From Hyphomicrobium_A sp943371625 (lineage in GTDB: Bacteria > Pseudomonadota > Alphaproteobacteria > Rhizobiales > Hyphomicrobiaceae): a DNA stretch of 25,008 nucleotides. Shown one piece after another: positions 1-9,280 of the stretch. The translations under genes and the position numbers were made by a program. Position 1 is the stretch's first letter, and each line of letters begins with the position of its first letter. The stretch is taken from NCBI GenBank assembly GCA_943371625.1, contig CALRVN010000006.1, forward strand, positions 1 to 25,008, written 5' to 3'. Below the pieces are notes generated by a model. That model was not told where the DNA came from. It did not search any database and was given only the letters and a program-made list of their open reading frames with translations.

Positions 1-2
1 TA

Positions 3-332
3 TGGATCTTTGTCGGCGCTCCGTACATAGAACGCCTCACGCACGCACCGCGTCTTGCCGCCGCGCTGCAGTCGGTGACGGCCGCGGTTGTTGGCGTCAT
101 CGCCAACCTATCGCTCTGGTTCGCGCTGCATGTGCTGTTCAAACAAGTCGACGAGGTGCACTTCGGGCCGTTGCGGCTGTACTACCCGGAGATAGGTTCG
201 CTCGACGTCGTCGCGCTGGTGCTCTCATGCCTGGCGCTGGTGCTGATCTTCGCACTGCGCTGGAGCATTGCCGCCACGCTGGCGATTTGCGGTGGCGCGG
301 CGCTGCTGTGGCTCGGGGTTGGTGTTGTTTAG
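3..332 (+). CDS. chrA: Chromate transporter ChrA, C-terminal fragment
   Basis: This is the 3' end of a gene that begins before the window. Frame 3 is open from the first base. It reads WIFVGAPYIERL, then AAVVGVIANLSLWFALHVLF, the conserved start of the last part of CHR-family chromate/sulfate transporters. Two or three further hydrophobic segments follow, including one near DVVALVLSCLALVLIFALRW. CHR proteins are inner-membrane carriers that export chromate. About 110 residues are visible, so the N-terminal half and any ChrB regulator lie outside. The stop codon (330-332) overlaps by two bases the stop codon of the opposing corA-like gene. The family call is firm. Whether the substrate is chromate in this organism is known only from the family. 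Confidence 0.85.
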   Translation, partial: WIFVGAPYIERLTHAPRLAAALQSVTAAVVGVIANLSLWFALHVLFKQVDEVHFGPLRLYYPEIGSLDVVALVLSCLALVLIFALRWSIAATLAICGGAALLWLGVGVV

Positions 333-1300
333 AGCCAGCCCTTACGGCGGAAATAGATGATCGGGCCGATAGCGAAGGCAACCATGAGCAGGACAGCAAA
401 GGGGTAGCCCCAGACCCAATCGAGTTCGGGCATGTGCTTGAAGTTCATGCCGTAGACGGAGGCGACCAGCGTCGGCGGCAGCAACACAACAGCCATCACG
501 GAGAACAGCTTGATGATCTGGTTCTGCTCGATCGAGATCATGCCGAGGGTCGCATCGAGAATGAAGCTGATGCGCTGCGACAGATACTTCGTGTGCTCCA
601 TGAGCGAGTTGATGTCGCGCTGGGATGCCTTGACGCGCTGGCGCGTGCGCGGATCATCGCCGCGGTCCTTCGTTGCCTGCATCAGGTAGTGAAGCAGACG
701 GTCCATCGAAGCCGCGCTGTCCTCGGCGCGCGCCGTGATGTCACCCGCTTTGCCGATGCGCTTCAGCATGACGTCGAGACGGCGGTCGCGCGTCTGGTGT
801 CCGCCGCGCAGGTCGAACACCGCCTGGGCGAGGCGCTCGACCTCGTCCTGGATGCGCTCGATGAGATCGGCCATGCGGTGCACGACGGCGTCGATGAGGC
901 CGACCATGATCGTCGCGCCGGTGGTGCAGGACGCATCGCCCTTTTCCACGCGCTGGAGGTAGAGCGGAAACGCCTTCGGCTCGGCATAGCGCACGGTGAC
1001 CAGGCGGTCGCCGGCAAGAATGAACGTCACGGGAGTCATCTGCGGGACCGGCGCCTCGACGTTGTAGACAACGGAAGCGGTCATGAAGTAGGCGCCGCGC
1101 TCCTGATAGAAGCGATTGGACGGCTCGATCTCGCGCATCTCCGCCCGGGTCGGCACGTCGATCTGCAGCGCGTCCTCGACGAACTTGTCCTCGTCCTTCG
1201 TCGGCTGGAGGAGGTCGATCCAGACGCAATTGCCAGTGATCGGGGTGTTGGTGTCGTGGGTGGTGAGGACTTTGCCGTTGGACTCGTAGATCGTCATCAT
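329..1300 (-). CDS. corA: CorA-family magnesium/cobalt transporter
   Basis: A 323-residue protein with the CorA hallmark YGMNF motif near the C-terminus (in LVASVYGMNFKHMPELDW), flanked by two transmembrane helices, after a long cytoplasmic helical domain. CorA forms homopentameric inner-membrane channels for Mg2+ (also Co2+, Ni2+). Length and topology fit the family. The frame stays open upstream to 1423, but that extension is Arg/Pro-rich and overlaps the preceding gene. I therefore take the double ATG at 1295-1300, which gives MMTIYESNGKV and lies 55 bases after the end of the upstream minus-strand gene. It meets chrA tail to tail with overlapping stops. The transport role is from family knowledge. 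Confidence 0.9.
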   Translation of the reverse strand: MMTIYESNGKVLTTHDTNTPITGNCVWIDLLQPTKDEDKFVEDALQIDVPTRAEMREIEPSNRFYQERGAYFMTASVVYNVEAPVPQMTPVTFILAGDRLVTVRYAEPKAFPLYLQRVEKGDASCTTGATIMVGLIDAVVHRMADLIERIQDEVERLAQAVFDLRGGHQTRDRRLDVMLKRIGKAGDITARAEDSAASMDRLLHYLMQATKDRGDDPRTRQRVKASQRDINSLMEHTKYLSQRISFILDATLGMISIEQNQIIKLFSVMAVVLLPPTLVASVYGMNFKHMPELDWVWGYPFAVLLMVAFAIGPIIYFRRKGWL

Positions 1301-1355
1301 GCGCTTGGGCTCCGGCGCGGTCGTCTCTACGTCAGCATCAATGTTCAGGGGCTTC

Positions 1356-1988
1356 CTACGCCTGCCGCCCGGCCGCGGCAAGGGAGGCTGCGCGCAATTT
1401 GGGCAGGCGATGTCCGGGGGCATCGTTGGGGGTGGCTTGGAGCGAGGCGTGGCTTATGACGCGGCGCTCGGGCTGCTGCTCCGGAGGGTGCGGGGGCGCC
1501 TTGTTCTCGATACGCAGCCGCTGCAGCTTCAGGCTGCCGTCCTCGCGCTTGAGTTCGGCCACGACCTTGGCCAGGCCGCCGGCAAACTTTGCGGTGAAAG
1601 TAACTTTGGCCGATCGGCTGATAAGGGCGGCCAGGCGGTCGGCGATGGACGATGCGGAGAACCCGCGACCGTCCTGCGAGCGCAGCCAGGTGGCTTCGAC
1701 GCGAAGATCGTCGGCGTGCAAGAGCGGGCCCAGATACCTCAGCTCGCCGAGGTCGGCCTCCAGCACCGTCGACACTTCCTGACGGGCTTCGGCGGTGTAG
1801 TGCTGCTCGACGGCAGACAGCTTCCACGTGCGCGACAGGTCGCGGGTGATGGTGACGGCCGTTGCACGATATGCGTCGCGTCCGTAGTCGACGCTGGCAG
1901 CGACGTTGAATAGAAAGCTGCCGCAGAACAGCAGCAGCGCCGAGAACAGCAGCCCCAGGGTTGAAAAGAACGTGCGCAGCATAACCAT
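1356..1988 (-). CDS. Membrane-anchored protein of unknown function
   Basis: A 210-residue protein I do not recognise. An N-terminal hydrophobic segment (about residues 8-32, TLGLLFSALLLFCGSFLFNV) should act as a membrane anchor or uncleaved signal. A mixed alpha/beta region follows, with DYGRDAYRATAVTITRDLSRTW as its start. The last 45 residues are rich in Pro, Arg and Ala and look disordered. The middle part would lie in the periplasm if the anchor is N-in. It precedes the corA-like gene on the same strand with a 55-base gap, so co-transcription is possible. ATG at 1988 has a weak CGGGG upstream, and a second ATG two codons later is an alternative. That it is a gene is fairly safe. Its role is open. 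Confidence 0.65.
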   Translation of the reverse strand: MVMLRTFFSTLGLLFSALLLFCGSFLFNVAASVDYGRDAYRATAVTITRDLSRTWKLSAVEQHYTAEARQEVSTVLEADLGELRYLGPLLHADDLRVEATWLRSQDGRGFSASSIADRLAALISRSAKVTFTAKFAGGLAKVVAELKREDGSLKLQRLRIENKAPPHPPEQQPERRVISHASLQATPNDAPGHRLPKLRAASLAAAGRQA

Positions 1989-2096
1989 GCCCCGATGAAT
2001 GCGGCCACGCGCTTGCGGCGTGCGCCCGCTGATCGGGGTGTTATGGCTCAGGCGGGGATACGCCGCTGTTCCCGGGAAGACAGGGGCTGGCCGGCT

Positions 2097-2351
2097 TCAG
2101 CCGACGAGGCGGGGGTCCTCGCTGTCGTGCACGTGGCCGACGGCGGTCAGAAGCGCCTTGTCCAGCTTCGCCGGATCGAGGAGCACCTTGCCGTCGTGCA
2201 CGCTGCGGATGGCGGAGCGCGGCACGGGAAACTCGCCGCTGTTCTCGACATAGACGATGATGTGGTTCGGTGCGGTCTCGCGCACGGCGCCGATGCCTTC
2301 CTTGCCCTCAGCGAGGAAAACCATGAAACCGGTGTCGATCGTCTCGCTCAT
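2097..2351 (-). CDS. Small conserved-looking protein, unknown function
   Basis: An 84-residue soluble protein beginning MSETIDTGFMVFLAEGKEG. It has a strand-rich pattern (GFMVFL, GIGAVRE, HIIVYVENSGEF) followed by DGKVLLDPAKLDKALLTAVGHVHD. The short strands and the final stretch recall PRC-barrel or DUF2171-like small beta proteins, but I cannot assign it to either. The start is well supported: a purine-rich GGAAGGAAAA lies just upstream of the ATG. It stands about 108 bases upstream of the membrane-anchored gene on the same strand. No signal peptide or membrane segment is visible. Confidence 0.7.
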   Translation of the reverse strand: MSETIDTGFMVFLAEGKEGIGAVRETAPNHIIVYVENSGEFPVPRSAIRSVHDGKVLLDPAKLDKALLTAVGHVHDSEDPRLVG

Positions 2352-2562
2352 CGTGTTTTCCTTCCGCTTGGCCTCTGTGCCCGGCCATTATTACCGCTGT
2401 CTCGCCAAAGTGCGAGATGGGTAGGGGATCATACCTGCACAACCATTTACGCGGGCTTGAGGTTGCGGCCCGCAATGGTGCTCGGCAAGCGCATGTCGCA
2501 ATCATCCGGCCTAGCCTATGTTAGGCGGGAAATAAGACGCCTGCGGGCGTGGAGGGATGTAC

Positions 2563-3021
2563 ATGTGGGTTCGCAAATACTTGATGGGGGTCATTTGCAC
2601 GGCGGTCATGACGGCCACGTGCTGGGCCGGGGCTGGACCGGGTCTCGAGCAGATCGCGAAATCGCTCGTTGATACGACGCAGGAGGCGAGCGACCACAAA
2701 TCCTTCGTCAATGACAACTTCGCGAAGGACCTCGCGGAGAAGCTGTTCAAGCCGGGCGTGCTGGACGACTCGGAAGAGGGCATCGATTTCGACATCTTCA
2801 CCTACTCGCAGGATCCGGATTTCGAGGCGATGGGCAAGTCGATCAAGAGTGAGGTCAAACAGTCGGACGACACCAACGCGGTCATCAAGGTGTCGTTCAA
2901 GCAGTTCGACGATGATGTCGATATCGCGTACCGCATGAAGAAGTTCGACGGACGCTGGCTAATCGACGACGTCGTCTATGCGGACGAGACGTCGCTGCGG
3001 GCGGAGCTGGGACTGAAGTAG
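2563..3021 (+). CDS. Secreted DUF3828-like protein
   Basis: A 152-residue protein with a signal peptide (MWVRKYLMGVICTAVMTATCWA, cut near residue 22) and an acidic mature domain. The C-terminal pattern KKFDGRWLIDDVVYADETSLRAELG resembles DUF3828 periplasmic proteins, whose function is unknown. I choose the second ATG (2563) because GGAGGG at 2551-2556 is six bases from it but directly abuts the first ATG at 2557. Using the first adds only Met-Tyr. The gene is alone on its strand, and the neighbouring minus-strand HicB-like gene is convergent with a 20-base gap. The DUF assignment is a resemblance by eye. Confidence 0.7.
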   Translation: MWVRKYLMGVICTAVMTATCWAGAGPGLEQIAKSLVDTTQEASDHKSFVNDNFAKDLAEKLFKPGVLDDSEEGIDFDIFTYSQDPDFEAMGKSIKSEVKQSDDTNAVIKVSFKQFDDDVDIAYRMKKFDGRWLIDDVVYADETSLRAELGLK

Positions 3022-3041
3022 TTTTGGCTGCTCGCAGCCCG

Positions 3042-3074
3042 TTATTCCGCGGCGGCTTTGCCGGCGTGGCCCAG
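3042..3074. repeat. Direct repeat, copy 1: end of the HicB-like gene
   Basis: These 33 bases encode LGHAGKAAAE plus stop on the minus strand. They match copy 2 (3630-3662) except at three positions, all of which fall at third codon bases or in the stop codon (TAA versus TAG). The match continues weakly into the preceding codons (AACAAG is shared, with a 12-base gap between). The repeat spacing is 588 bases. Confidence 0.85.
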
Positions 3075-3296
3075 CTTGTTGGCAAGATCACGGCCCGAGG
3101 TTGCCGGCGGTAAGGGCTTGTCATCATCGTGGTAGAGCCGGACGGCTTCTTCGACGATCTGGCACAGTTCGTCGAAAACGGCGCGCTCATCTGAGCCGTG
3201 GCAGCCACCGTAGATCAGGCCTGGTGCGCTGCCGACATAGGCCTGATCCGTCTCGGACCATTCGACGATTTTTACGTAGCGGTCGCTCTCTTTCAT
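3042..3296 (-). CDS. Orphan HicB-like protein with a mutase-derived C-terminal tail
   Basis: An 84-residue protein. Residues 6-58 (RYVKIVEWSETDQAYVGSAP, then GC.GSDERAVFDELCQIVEEAVRLY) follow the HicB antitoxin core: a beta-rich partial RNase H fold with the E/D..YVGSAPGL strand turn and a following helix. HicB proteins neutralise the small RNase HicA, but no HicA-like dsRBD protein lies next to it. The upstream partner, seven bases away, is a small membrane protein. The last residues, DLANKLGHAGKAAAE, nearly copy the C-terminus of the methylmalonyl-CoA mutase encoded just upstream. The frame stays open to 3368 via a TTG, but I choose ATG 3296 because the HicB similarity starts there. No strong ribosome site is visible. 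Confidence 0.7.
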   Translation of the reverse strand: MKESDRYVKIVEWSETDQAYVGSAPGLIYGGCHGSDERAVFDELCQIVEEAVRLYHDDDKPLPPATSGRDLANKLGHAGKAAAE

Positions 3297-3303
3297 CTGC
3301 AGA

Positions 3304-3594
3304 TCAGCCGCTAAAAAGCGATGGCAAGGTTGGAAACATCGCGGCGAGTCCAGAAAGCAAAGTGCCAACCGTCGCTAAAACCGCCAGCCACAATTCCCAC
3401 GACCGCAATTCAATTCGACGAACAGCAACGGACTTGCCGTGCCAATAGAGCGTGCCCGTATCGTCAACGCCCAACGCGTCCATCTCGTCGACACCAATGG
3501 GCCTCACCTTCTTCGGCCATGTCGAGCGATCGACTTTCCGAGGTGGGATGCGTTCGAGTTCTTCTTTCCGCAGTTGCCAATCTTCGTCTGACAT
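3304..3594 (-). CDS. Small tail-anchored membrane protein, unknown
   Basis: A 96-residue protein with a charged N-terminal half (MSDEDWQLRKEELERIPPRK, then KKVRPIGVDEMDALGVDDTG) and a single C-terminal membrane helix (about residues 68-92, WELWLAVLATVGTLLSGLAA). The middle LYWHGKSVAVRR resembles a motif I associate with small uncharacterised proteins of Hyphomicrobiales. The gene lies 35 bases after the mutase gene and seven bases before the HicB-like gene on the same strand, so the two small genes probably form a unit. A cytoplasmic N-terminus with a tail anchor is the natural topology. Nothing catalytic is visible. Confidence 0.7.
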   Translation of the reverse strand: MSDEDWQLRKEELERIPPRKVDRSTWPKKVRPIGVDEMDALGVDDTGTLYWHGKSVAVRRIELRSWELWLAVLATVGTLLSGLAAMFPTLPSLFSG

Positions 3595-3629
3595 TTGCGA
3601 GCCTCGCTTACCCCACTCAGGATGTGGGT

Positions 3630-5798
<2,169 letters not shown>

Positions 5799-5984
5799 TC
5801 TCCGCCTTGCACCTTTCTCGATGGGTCTTCGGTCACGCTGGGGTCACGCCGGCGCTGGTTAGCACGAAGATAGCAGAACTGCACCGGGCCGCGCCGGGGC
5901 GCAGCGTCGCCGTGACAGGGGCAGTTTGCTCAATTTTCGCCTTGAGGCCAACGGCTTTGAAGGGCCAACGCGTCTCGGGCCGGG

Positions 5985-6395
5985 TCAGGGCGCTTCGGTG
6001 CTCAGGCTCTTAAGGAACGTCAGCCAGCCATCGTCGTCGTGGTGCTGCTGCAGCTCGCAGATCTTGCCATTGGTAAACCGCCAGTCGTGGCGGAAGGTCG
6101 TTTCGAAGACGCGGCCTGTCTTTTTGTGACGGAAGGTGCCCGCCAGATGCGCCGAGGCGGTGCCCTGGTCGGCGATGATGGCGGCGGGTTCGAGATGGAG
6201 GATGTCGTAGTCCTCGAAGAACTTGTGGGCCAGGAGCGTCAGTTCGGCGCGACTGCGCGGGCGCTGGGGCTCGATGGGGTCGTCGGCGATATTGGATTTG
6301 AACTGAAAGTCGTCGCTGAGCAGAGACACGGCGTCGGCGAGACGCTTCTCGCGATAGCACCGGTAGATGTTTTGCAACAGCTCGGTTGTGTCCAT
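5985..6395 (-). CDS. NTF2-like (SnoaL-type) protein
   Basis: A 136-residue protein starting MDTTELLQNIYRCYREKRLA. Its layout is that of a SnoaL/NTF2-like cone-shaped fold: N-terminal helices ending in LLSDDFQFKSN, a helix around RSRAELTLLAHKFFEDYDIL, then strands including TASAHLAGTFRHKKTGRVFE and FRHDWRFTNGKICELQQHHD. Members of this fold range from isomerases to small-ligand binders, so no reaction can be named. The frame is open up to an ATG at 6581, but that extension lies in AT-rich, poorly coding sequence, so I start at 6395, where the fold begins. No strong ribosome site is visible. It is a single gene, divergent from the membrane protein at 6717. Confidence 0.75.
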   Translation of the reverse strand: MDTTELLQNIYRCYREKRLADAVSLLSDDFQFKSNIADDPIEPQRPRSRAELTLLAHKFFEDYDILHLEPAAIIADQGTASAHLAGTFRHKKTGRVFETTFRHDWRFTNGKICELQQHHDDDGWLTFLKSLSTEAP

Positions 6396-6716
6396 CGTAA
6401 GTTGAGCGGCGCGCGGCGGAATGCCGGTGCGGCTACCACCCTCTCCCCTATTTTGATCATTTACGAGATTAGTCGACCGGCAAAATGCTCGCGGAAAAGC
6501 GGCGCCGATTGGTCGGCCAATTATCAGTATACAGCGTCTTTTTACTGCACCATTTGTTGAACGATGACCAGCACAAAACATCCAATATCGGATGCAATCG
6601 GCATAATTGCCGATAAGGGTTGCTTGCTGATGAATCGGCTGGATGTGTCACTTATCCGATGGTCGACTTGCACTGCTCTCCTGCGTTAGAGGAGTGCCGC
6701 CGAAACGGGGGGCGAC
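6396..6716. promoter_or_regulatory. AT-rich divergent intergenic region with dyads
   Basis: This 321-base region between two divergent genes is clearly richer in A+T than its surroundings, mainly 6450-6660. It holds a 7-bp inverted repeat, ATCGGCA-TAAT-TGCCGAT (6597-6614), and a shorter ATTGG-TCGG-CCAAT dyad near 6510. CGGAT/ATCCG elements recur around 6588 and 6654. No convincing coding sequence or small-RNA terminator is seen. It probably carries both promoters, and the dyads are candidate operators. No regulator can be named. Confidence 0.45.
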
Positions 6717-7346
6717 ATGGCCGCGGACTGGGACGGGAGCAAGGCCAAAGCGCACGAAGCCGTCCAGTGGCTGCTGGCGGAGTGGCGCAAACATTGGCGT
6801 CTCCTCGTCGCGGCAGGATTGGGAATTGCGCTCGTCTCGGTCGCCATCGATGTCAGCGACCAACAGGGCCGGTTCGACCTTCCGTCGGGGTATGCCGTGC
6901 GCATGACGTGCGAGGCGGATCCGGAATCCGCATTGTGGAGTGGCGGCTGCGAGCGGATCGCGGCGGACATCGCGCGTAAAGACAAGCCATCGCTGTTCGA
7001 GCTGTATGGCGCCTTCGTTGACGCGCATCACCGGCACATTCCCTCGCCGGTGACACGCCGCCGGTTTGAGAACATCCCATGCGAACCGGGCTTCGATATC
7101 GAGAAGGCGCTTTCGGGCACGCGGTACGTGTTCATACCGCTGCGACAGCACTTTGCGACGGCGTGCACGGCGGCGGAGGTGCAAGCGGTGGAGGCAGAGC
7201 TCGACGAGCGCGACCGCGCGTTGCTGACCATCGAACGCGAGGGGCTGAGCCATGCGGCGCTTTACGCCGGGGCGGCGGCGAATCTGACAGAGCCGGTCGT
7301 CATCTTCGCGGTGGCTTTCGTGGCTGCGGCGCTGCTCATCTTGTAG
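6717..7346 (+). CDS. Two-span membrane protein, unknown function
   Basis: A 209-residue protein with a short cytoplasmic N-terminus, a membrane helix near residues 28-45 (WRLLVAAGLGIALVSVAIDV), a large loop of about 140 residues, and a C-terminal helix (TEPVVIFAVAFVAAALLIL). The loop should be periplasmic and contains three Cys that could form disulfides (in MTCEAD, GGCERI, ENIPCEP) plus a fourth in ATACTAAE. I do not recognise the family. The ATG is preceded by a strong GGGGGG stretch. It appears to be a single gene. Confidence 0.65.
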   Translation: MAADWDGSKAKAHEAVQWLLAEWRKHWRLLVAAGLGIALVSVAIDVSDQQGRFDLPSGYAVRMTCEADPESALWSGGCERIAADIARKDKPSLFELYGAFVDAHHRHIPSPVTRRRFENIPCEPGFDIEKALSGTRYVFIPLRQHFATACTAAEVQAVEAELDERDRALLTIEREGLSHAALYAGAAANLTEPVVIFAVAFVAAALLIL

Positions 7347-7461
7347 GAAACGGGCCGAAATCCGATGTACTTCCGGCGGTTATTTTCCGGGGGAGGTGCG
7401 TCCCGGCGGTCATTGGCGGCCCGGGTGGAATCGCCTAACCTCGGGGGCATAGGGGTGCATC

Positions 7462-7752
7462 ATGCAATTAAAGACTGCGTTTGCTGCTATCGGTCTGGCT
7501 GCCACGGCGCTGGCCTACGCCGCGCCTGCGTCGGCCGGCTGGTTCTGGCGTGACCGGGATCCGGATGCGCCGGACCGGTATCCGTACGTCTATGAGCGCC
7601 CGCGGTACTATCCGTATTACAACTCTGGCGACTGGCGTCCGGCGGAAGAGATGCGGCGTCCGCGCCCATACAACATCCAGCCGCCGTACTATCCGGCCTG
7701 GGGCTATCCGATCGGCTGCAGCGAGAATTGCGAAGGCGCGCCGCTCAAGTAG
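7462..7752 (+). CDS. Small secreted Tyr/Pro-rich protein
   Basis: A 96-residue protein with a clear signal peptide (MQLKTAFAAIGLAATALAYA, cut after PASA near residue 25). The mature part of about 70 residues is rich in Tyr, Pro, Arg and Trp and has repeated RP.Y and YYP patterns, ending GCSENCEGAPLK with two Cys. Such low-complexity secreted proteins are common in Hyphomicrobiales, and no function is established that I can name. AGGGGT lies about seven bases before the ATG. The gene ends 31 bases before the shared terminator at 7784-7820. Confidence 0.7.
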   Translation: MQLKTAFAAIGLAATALAYAAPASAGWFWRDRDPDAPDRYPYVYERPRYYPYYNSGDWRPAEEMRRPRPYNIQPPYYPAWGYPIGCSENCEGAPLK

Positions 7753-7783
7753 CGCCGCCCCGCCAGCCGACACTAGATGAATC

Positions 7784-7820
7784 AAAAAGCCGTCCCGGCC
7801 CGAGGCTGAGACGGCTTTTT
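7784..7820. terminator. Bidirectional Rho-independent terminator
   Basis: The stem is AAAAAGCCGTC (7784-7794) pairing with GACGGCTTTTT (7810-7820). The 15-base loop can form a small inner GCC/GGC hairpin. An A-run leads and a T-run ends the stem, so it can work on both strands. It sits between the convergent Tyr/Pro-rich gene (ends 7752) and the FKBP gene (ends 7842). Confidence 0.9.
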
Positions 7821-7841
7821 CTTGTGGCTTGCAGGTCCGGC

Positions 7842-8297
7842 TTACTTCACGCCGAGAAGCTCGACCTCGAACAGCAGCGTCGCGTTCGGCGGAATAGCGC
7901 CGCCGGCGCCGCGCGCGCCATAACCCAGCTCAGGCGGGATGATCAGCGTGCGCTTGCCGCCGACCTTCATGCCGGCCACGCCTTCGTCCCAGCCCTTGAT
8001 CACCTGACCTTCGCCGAGGCGGAATGCGAATGGCTCGCCGCGATCGAGCGAGGAGTCGAACTTGGCTCCCTTGTTGCCGTTCTCGTACAGCCAGCCGGTG
8101 TAGTGCATGCTGAGGGCGTTGCCGGACTTGGCTTCTGCGCCGGTGCCGACCTTGGTGTCGGCGAGGATCAGACCGGAAGCTGTCACGCTTGGCTTTCCTT
8201 GTGCGAGTGCTGCGGGGGTGACGGCGGTCATCGAGACGCCGAATGAAGCGAAAAGCGCGAGGGCCAGAACGGCGCCTCGACGCGAAAGAGCGGCCAT
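7842..8297 (-). CDS. Secreted FKBP-type peptidyl-prolyl isomerase
   Basis: A 151-residue protein with a signal peptide (MAALSRRGAVLALALFASFG, cut after ALA near residue 32) and one complete FKBP domain. Hallmarks are MHYTGWLYENG, AKFDSSLDRGEPFAFRLG, GQVIKGWDEGVAGMKVGGKR, then LIIPPELGYGARGAGGAIPP and the final LLFEVELL. It catalyses cis-trans isomerisation of Xaa-Pro bonds and so assists folding of periplasmic proteins. GGAGG lies eight bases before the ATG. It is a single gene ending at the bidirectional terminator. The family call is certain from the motifs, and periplasmic location follows from the signal peptide. Confidence 0.95.
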   Translation of the reverse strand: MAALSRRGAVLALALFASFGVSMTAVTPAALAQGKPSVTASGLILADTKVGTGAEAKSGNALSMHYTGWLYENGNKGAKFDSSLDRGEPFAFRLGEGQVIKGWDEGVAGMKVGGKRTLIIPPELGYGARGAGGAIPPNATLLFEVELLGVK

Positions 8298-8334
8298 ACG
8301 TTTCCTCCGATGATGTTCTCGCGTGGCGCCGGCG

Positions 8335-8616
8335 TTACTTTGCGCGGCGCTGGCAGTCGAGCCATTTAGCGACGACCGTGCGGTCGTGGAACTGAATGGC
8401 GCCGCAGTTCTGGCAGACCACCATCAGAACGTCCACCGGCGTCGACGATGTCGTCAGGCTTGCGGCCGAAGGCCGGTGACAGGTGATCGCCTGCACGTCG
8501 AGGTCACATTGGGAGCGGAAACGCCCGCAGGCCGGGCACGCCGTGATGTGCTTGCCGAACAGGAACCGCTCGACGTCGGCTTTGGAAATTTCACGGGTCA
8601 ATGTTTCTGTGGTCAT
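8335..8616 (-). CDS. Small CxxC-pair (zinc-ribbon-like) protein
   Basis: A 93-residue soluble protein with two CxxC knuckles, CPAC (about residue 27) and CQNC (about residue 68), plus single Cys at QCDLD, ITCHR and LDCQR. The spacing suggests one zinc ribbon closed by the two knuckles around a strand-rich insert. It could be a DNA-, RNA- or protein-binding ribbon, and no partner is indicated. The start has AGAGGG about eight bases upstream. It precedes the FKBP gene by about 37 bases on the same strand and might be co-transcribed with it. I do not recognise a named family. Confidence 0.65.
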   Translation of the reverse strand: MTTETLTREISKADVERFLFGKHITACPACGRFRSQCDLDVQAITCHRPSAASLTTSSTPVDVLMVVCQNCGAIQFHDRTVVAKWLDCQRRAK

Positions 8617-8841
8617 GGCACGCCCTCTGGCGCTTCTAGTTGAGCCAAGGTAGGCGCCTCACTGCCCGGTGGCAAGACAAAGCGTCGCACCCTTTGGAGG
8701 CCCGTATAGTTGTCCGTCCGGCTTCAAACGGATGGATCGCGGAAGGGGACTACGCCTAATCGCTTGGCTCCGGTTTGTGCAGGATCAATGTTTGGTACGG
8801 ACATTGTGGGACGTCTGGGAAGAGACATCTAGGAATCGCAC

Positions 8842-9213
8842 ATGAAGCTATCGCACGCTCTCTTCGTTGCCGCGTTCGTCGCGCTCGCGCCCGTTGCGGG
8901 GGCGCAGGATGGCCACGAACATCACGAGCATGGCGCCGCTTCGTCGGGCGAGCAGAAGGACCAAGTCGTCGAAGCCTTCGAGGCAGCCAACGACAAGATG
9001 CACGGGGCGATGGACGTAGAGCTGACAGGCGATGCCGACGTCGACTTCGTGCGTGGGATGATCCCGCATCACCAGGGTGCCATCGACATGGCGAAGGTGG
9101 TGCTGCGGTATGGAAAAGACCCGCAGATGCGCCAGCTGGCGCAGGGCGTGATCAACGCGCAGGAGGCGGAGATCGCATCGATGAAGGATTGGCTCACCAA
9201 GCATGGCAAGTGA
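8842..9213 (+). CDS. Secreted DUF305 protein
   Basis: A 123-residue protein with a signal peptide (first 21 residues, cut after VAGA), a His-rich linker (DGHEHHEHG), and a four-helix DUF305 domain. The diagnostic motif is FVRGMIPHHQGAIDMAKVVL, followed by AQGVINAQEAEIASMKDWL. DUF305 belongs to the ferritin-like or CopM-type secreted proteins. One cyanobacterial member, CopM, binds copper, so the His residues here may bind metal, but that is inference. AGGAA lies upstream of the ATG. It is followed by a secreted protein gene on the same strand after 67 bases. Confidence 0.9.
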   Translation: MKLSHALFVAAFVALAPVAGAQDGHEHHEHGAASSGEQKDQVVEAFEAANDKMHGAMDVELTGDADVDFVRGMIPHHQGAIDMAKVVLRYGKDPQMRQLAQGVINAQEAEIASMKDWLTKHGK

Positions 9214-9280
9214 GGCTTAACACCCTACATAGCAGTATGCCCGCTGGTCTCGTCGTCGAAGACAAATGCCGCGAGGGCAA

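Noticed and set aside
2..1459. A 485-codon plus-strand frame across the chrA and corA region.
   Set aside because: Its sequence is Arg/Ala/His-biased without domains, and it runs antisense to the clear CorA gene. It is an effect of high G+C.
2463..2526. Short inverted repeats TTGCGG-C-CCGCAA and GCCTA-TGT-TAGGC before the DUF3828-like gene.
   Set aside because: They have five- to six-base arms of common composition. They could be operators, but the chance expectation is high, so they are not listed as features.
6396..6581. Longer start for the NTF2-like protein at ATG 6581.
   Set aside because: The added residues lie in AT-rich DNA with no family match, and the fold starts at 6395.
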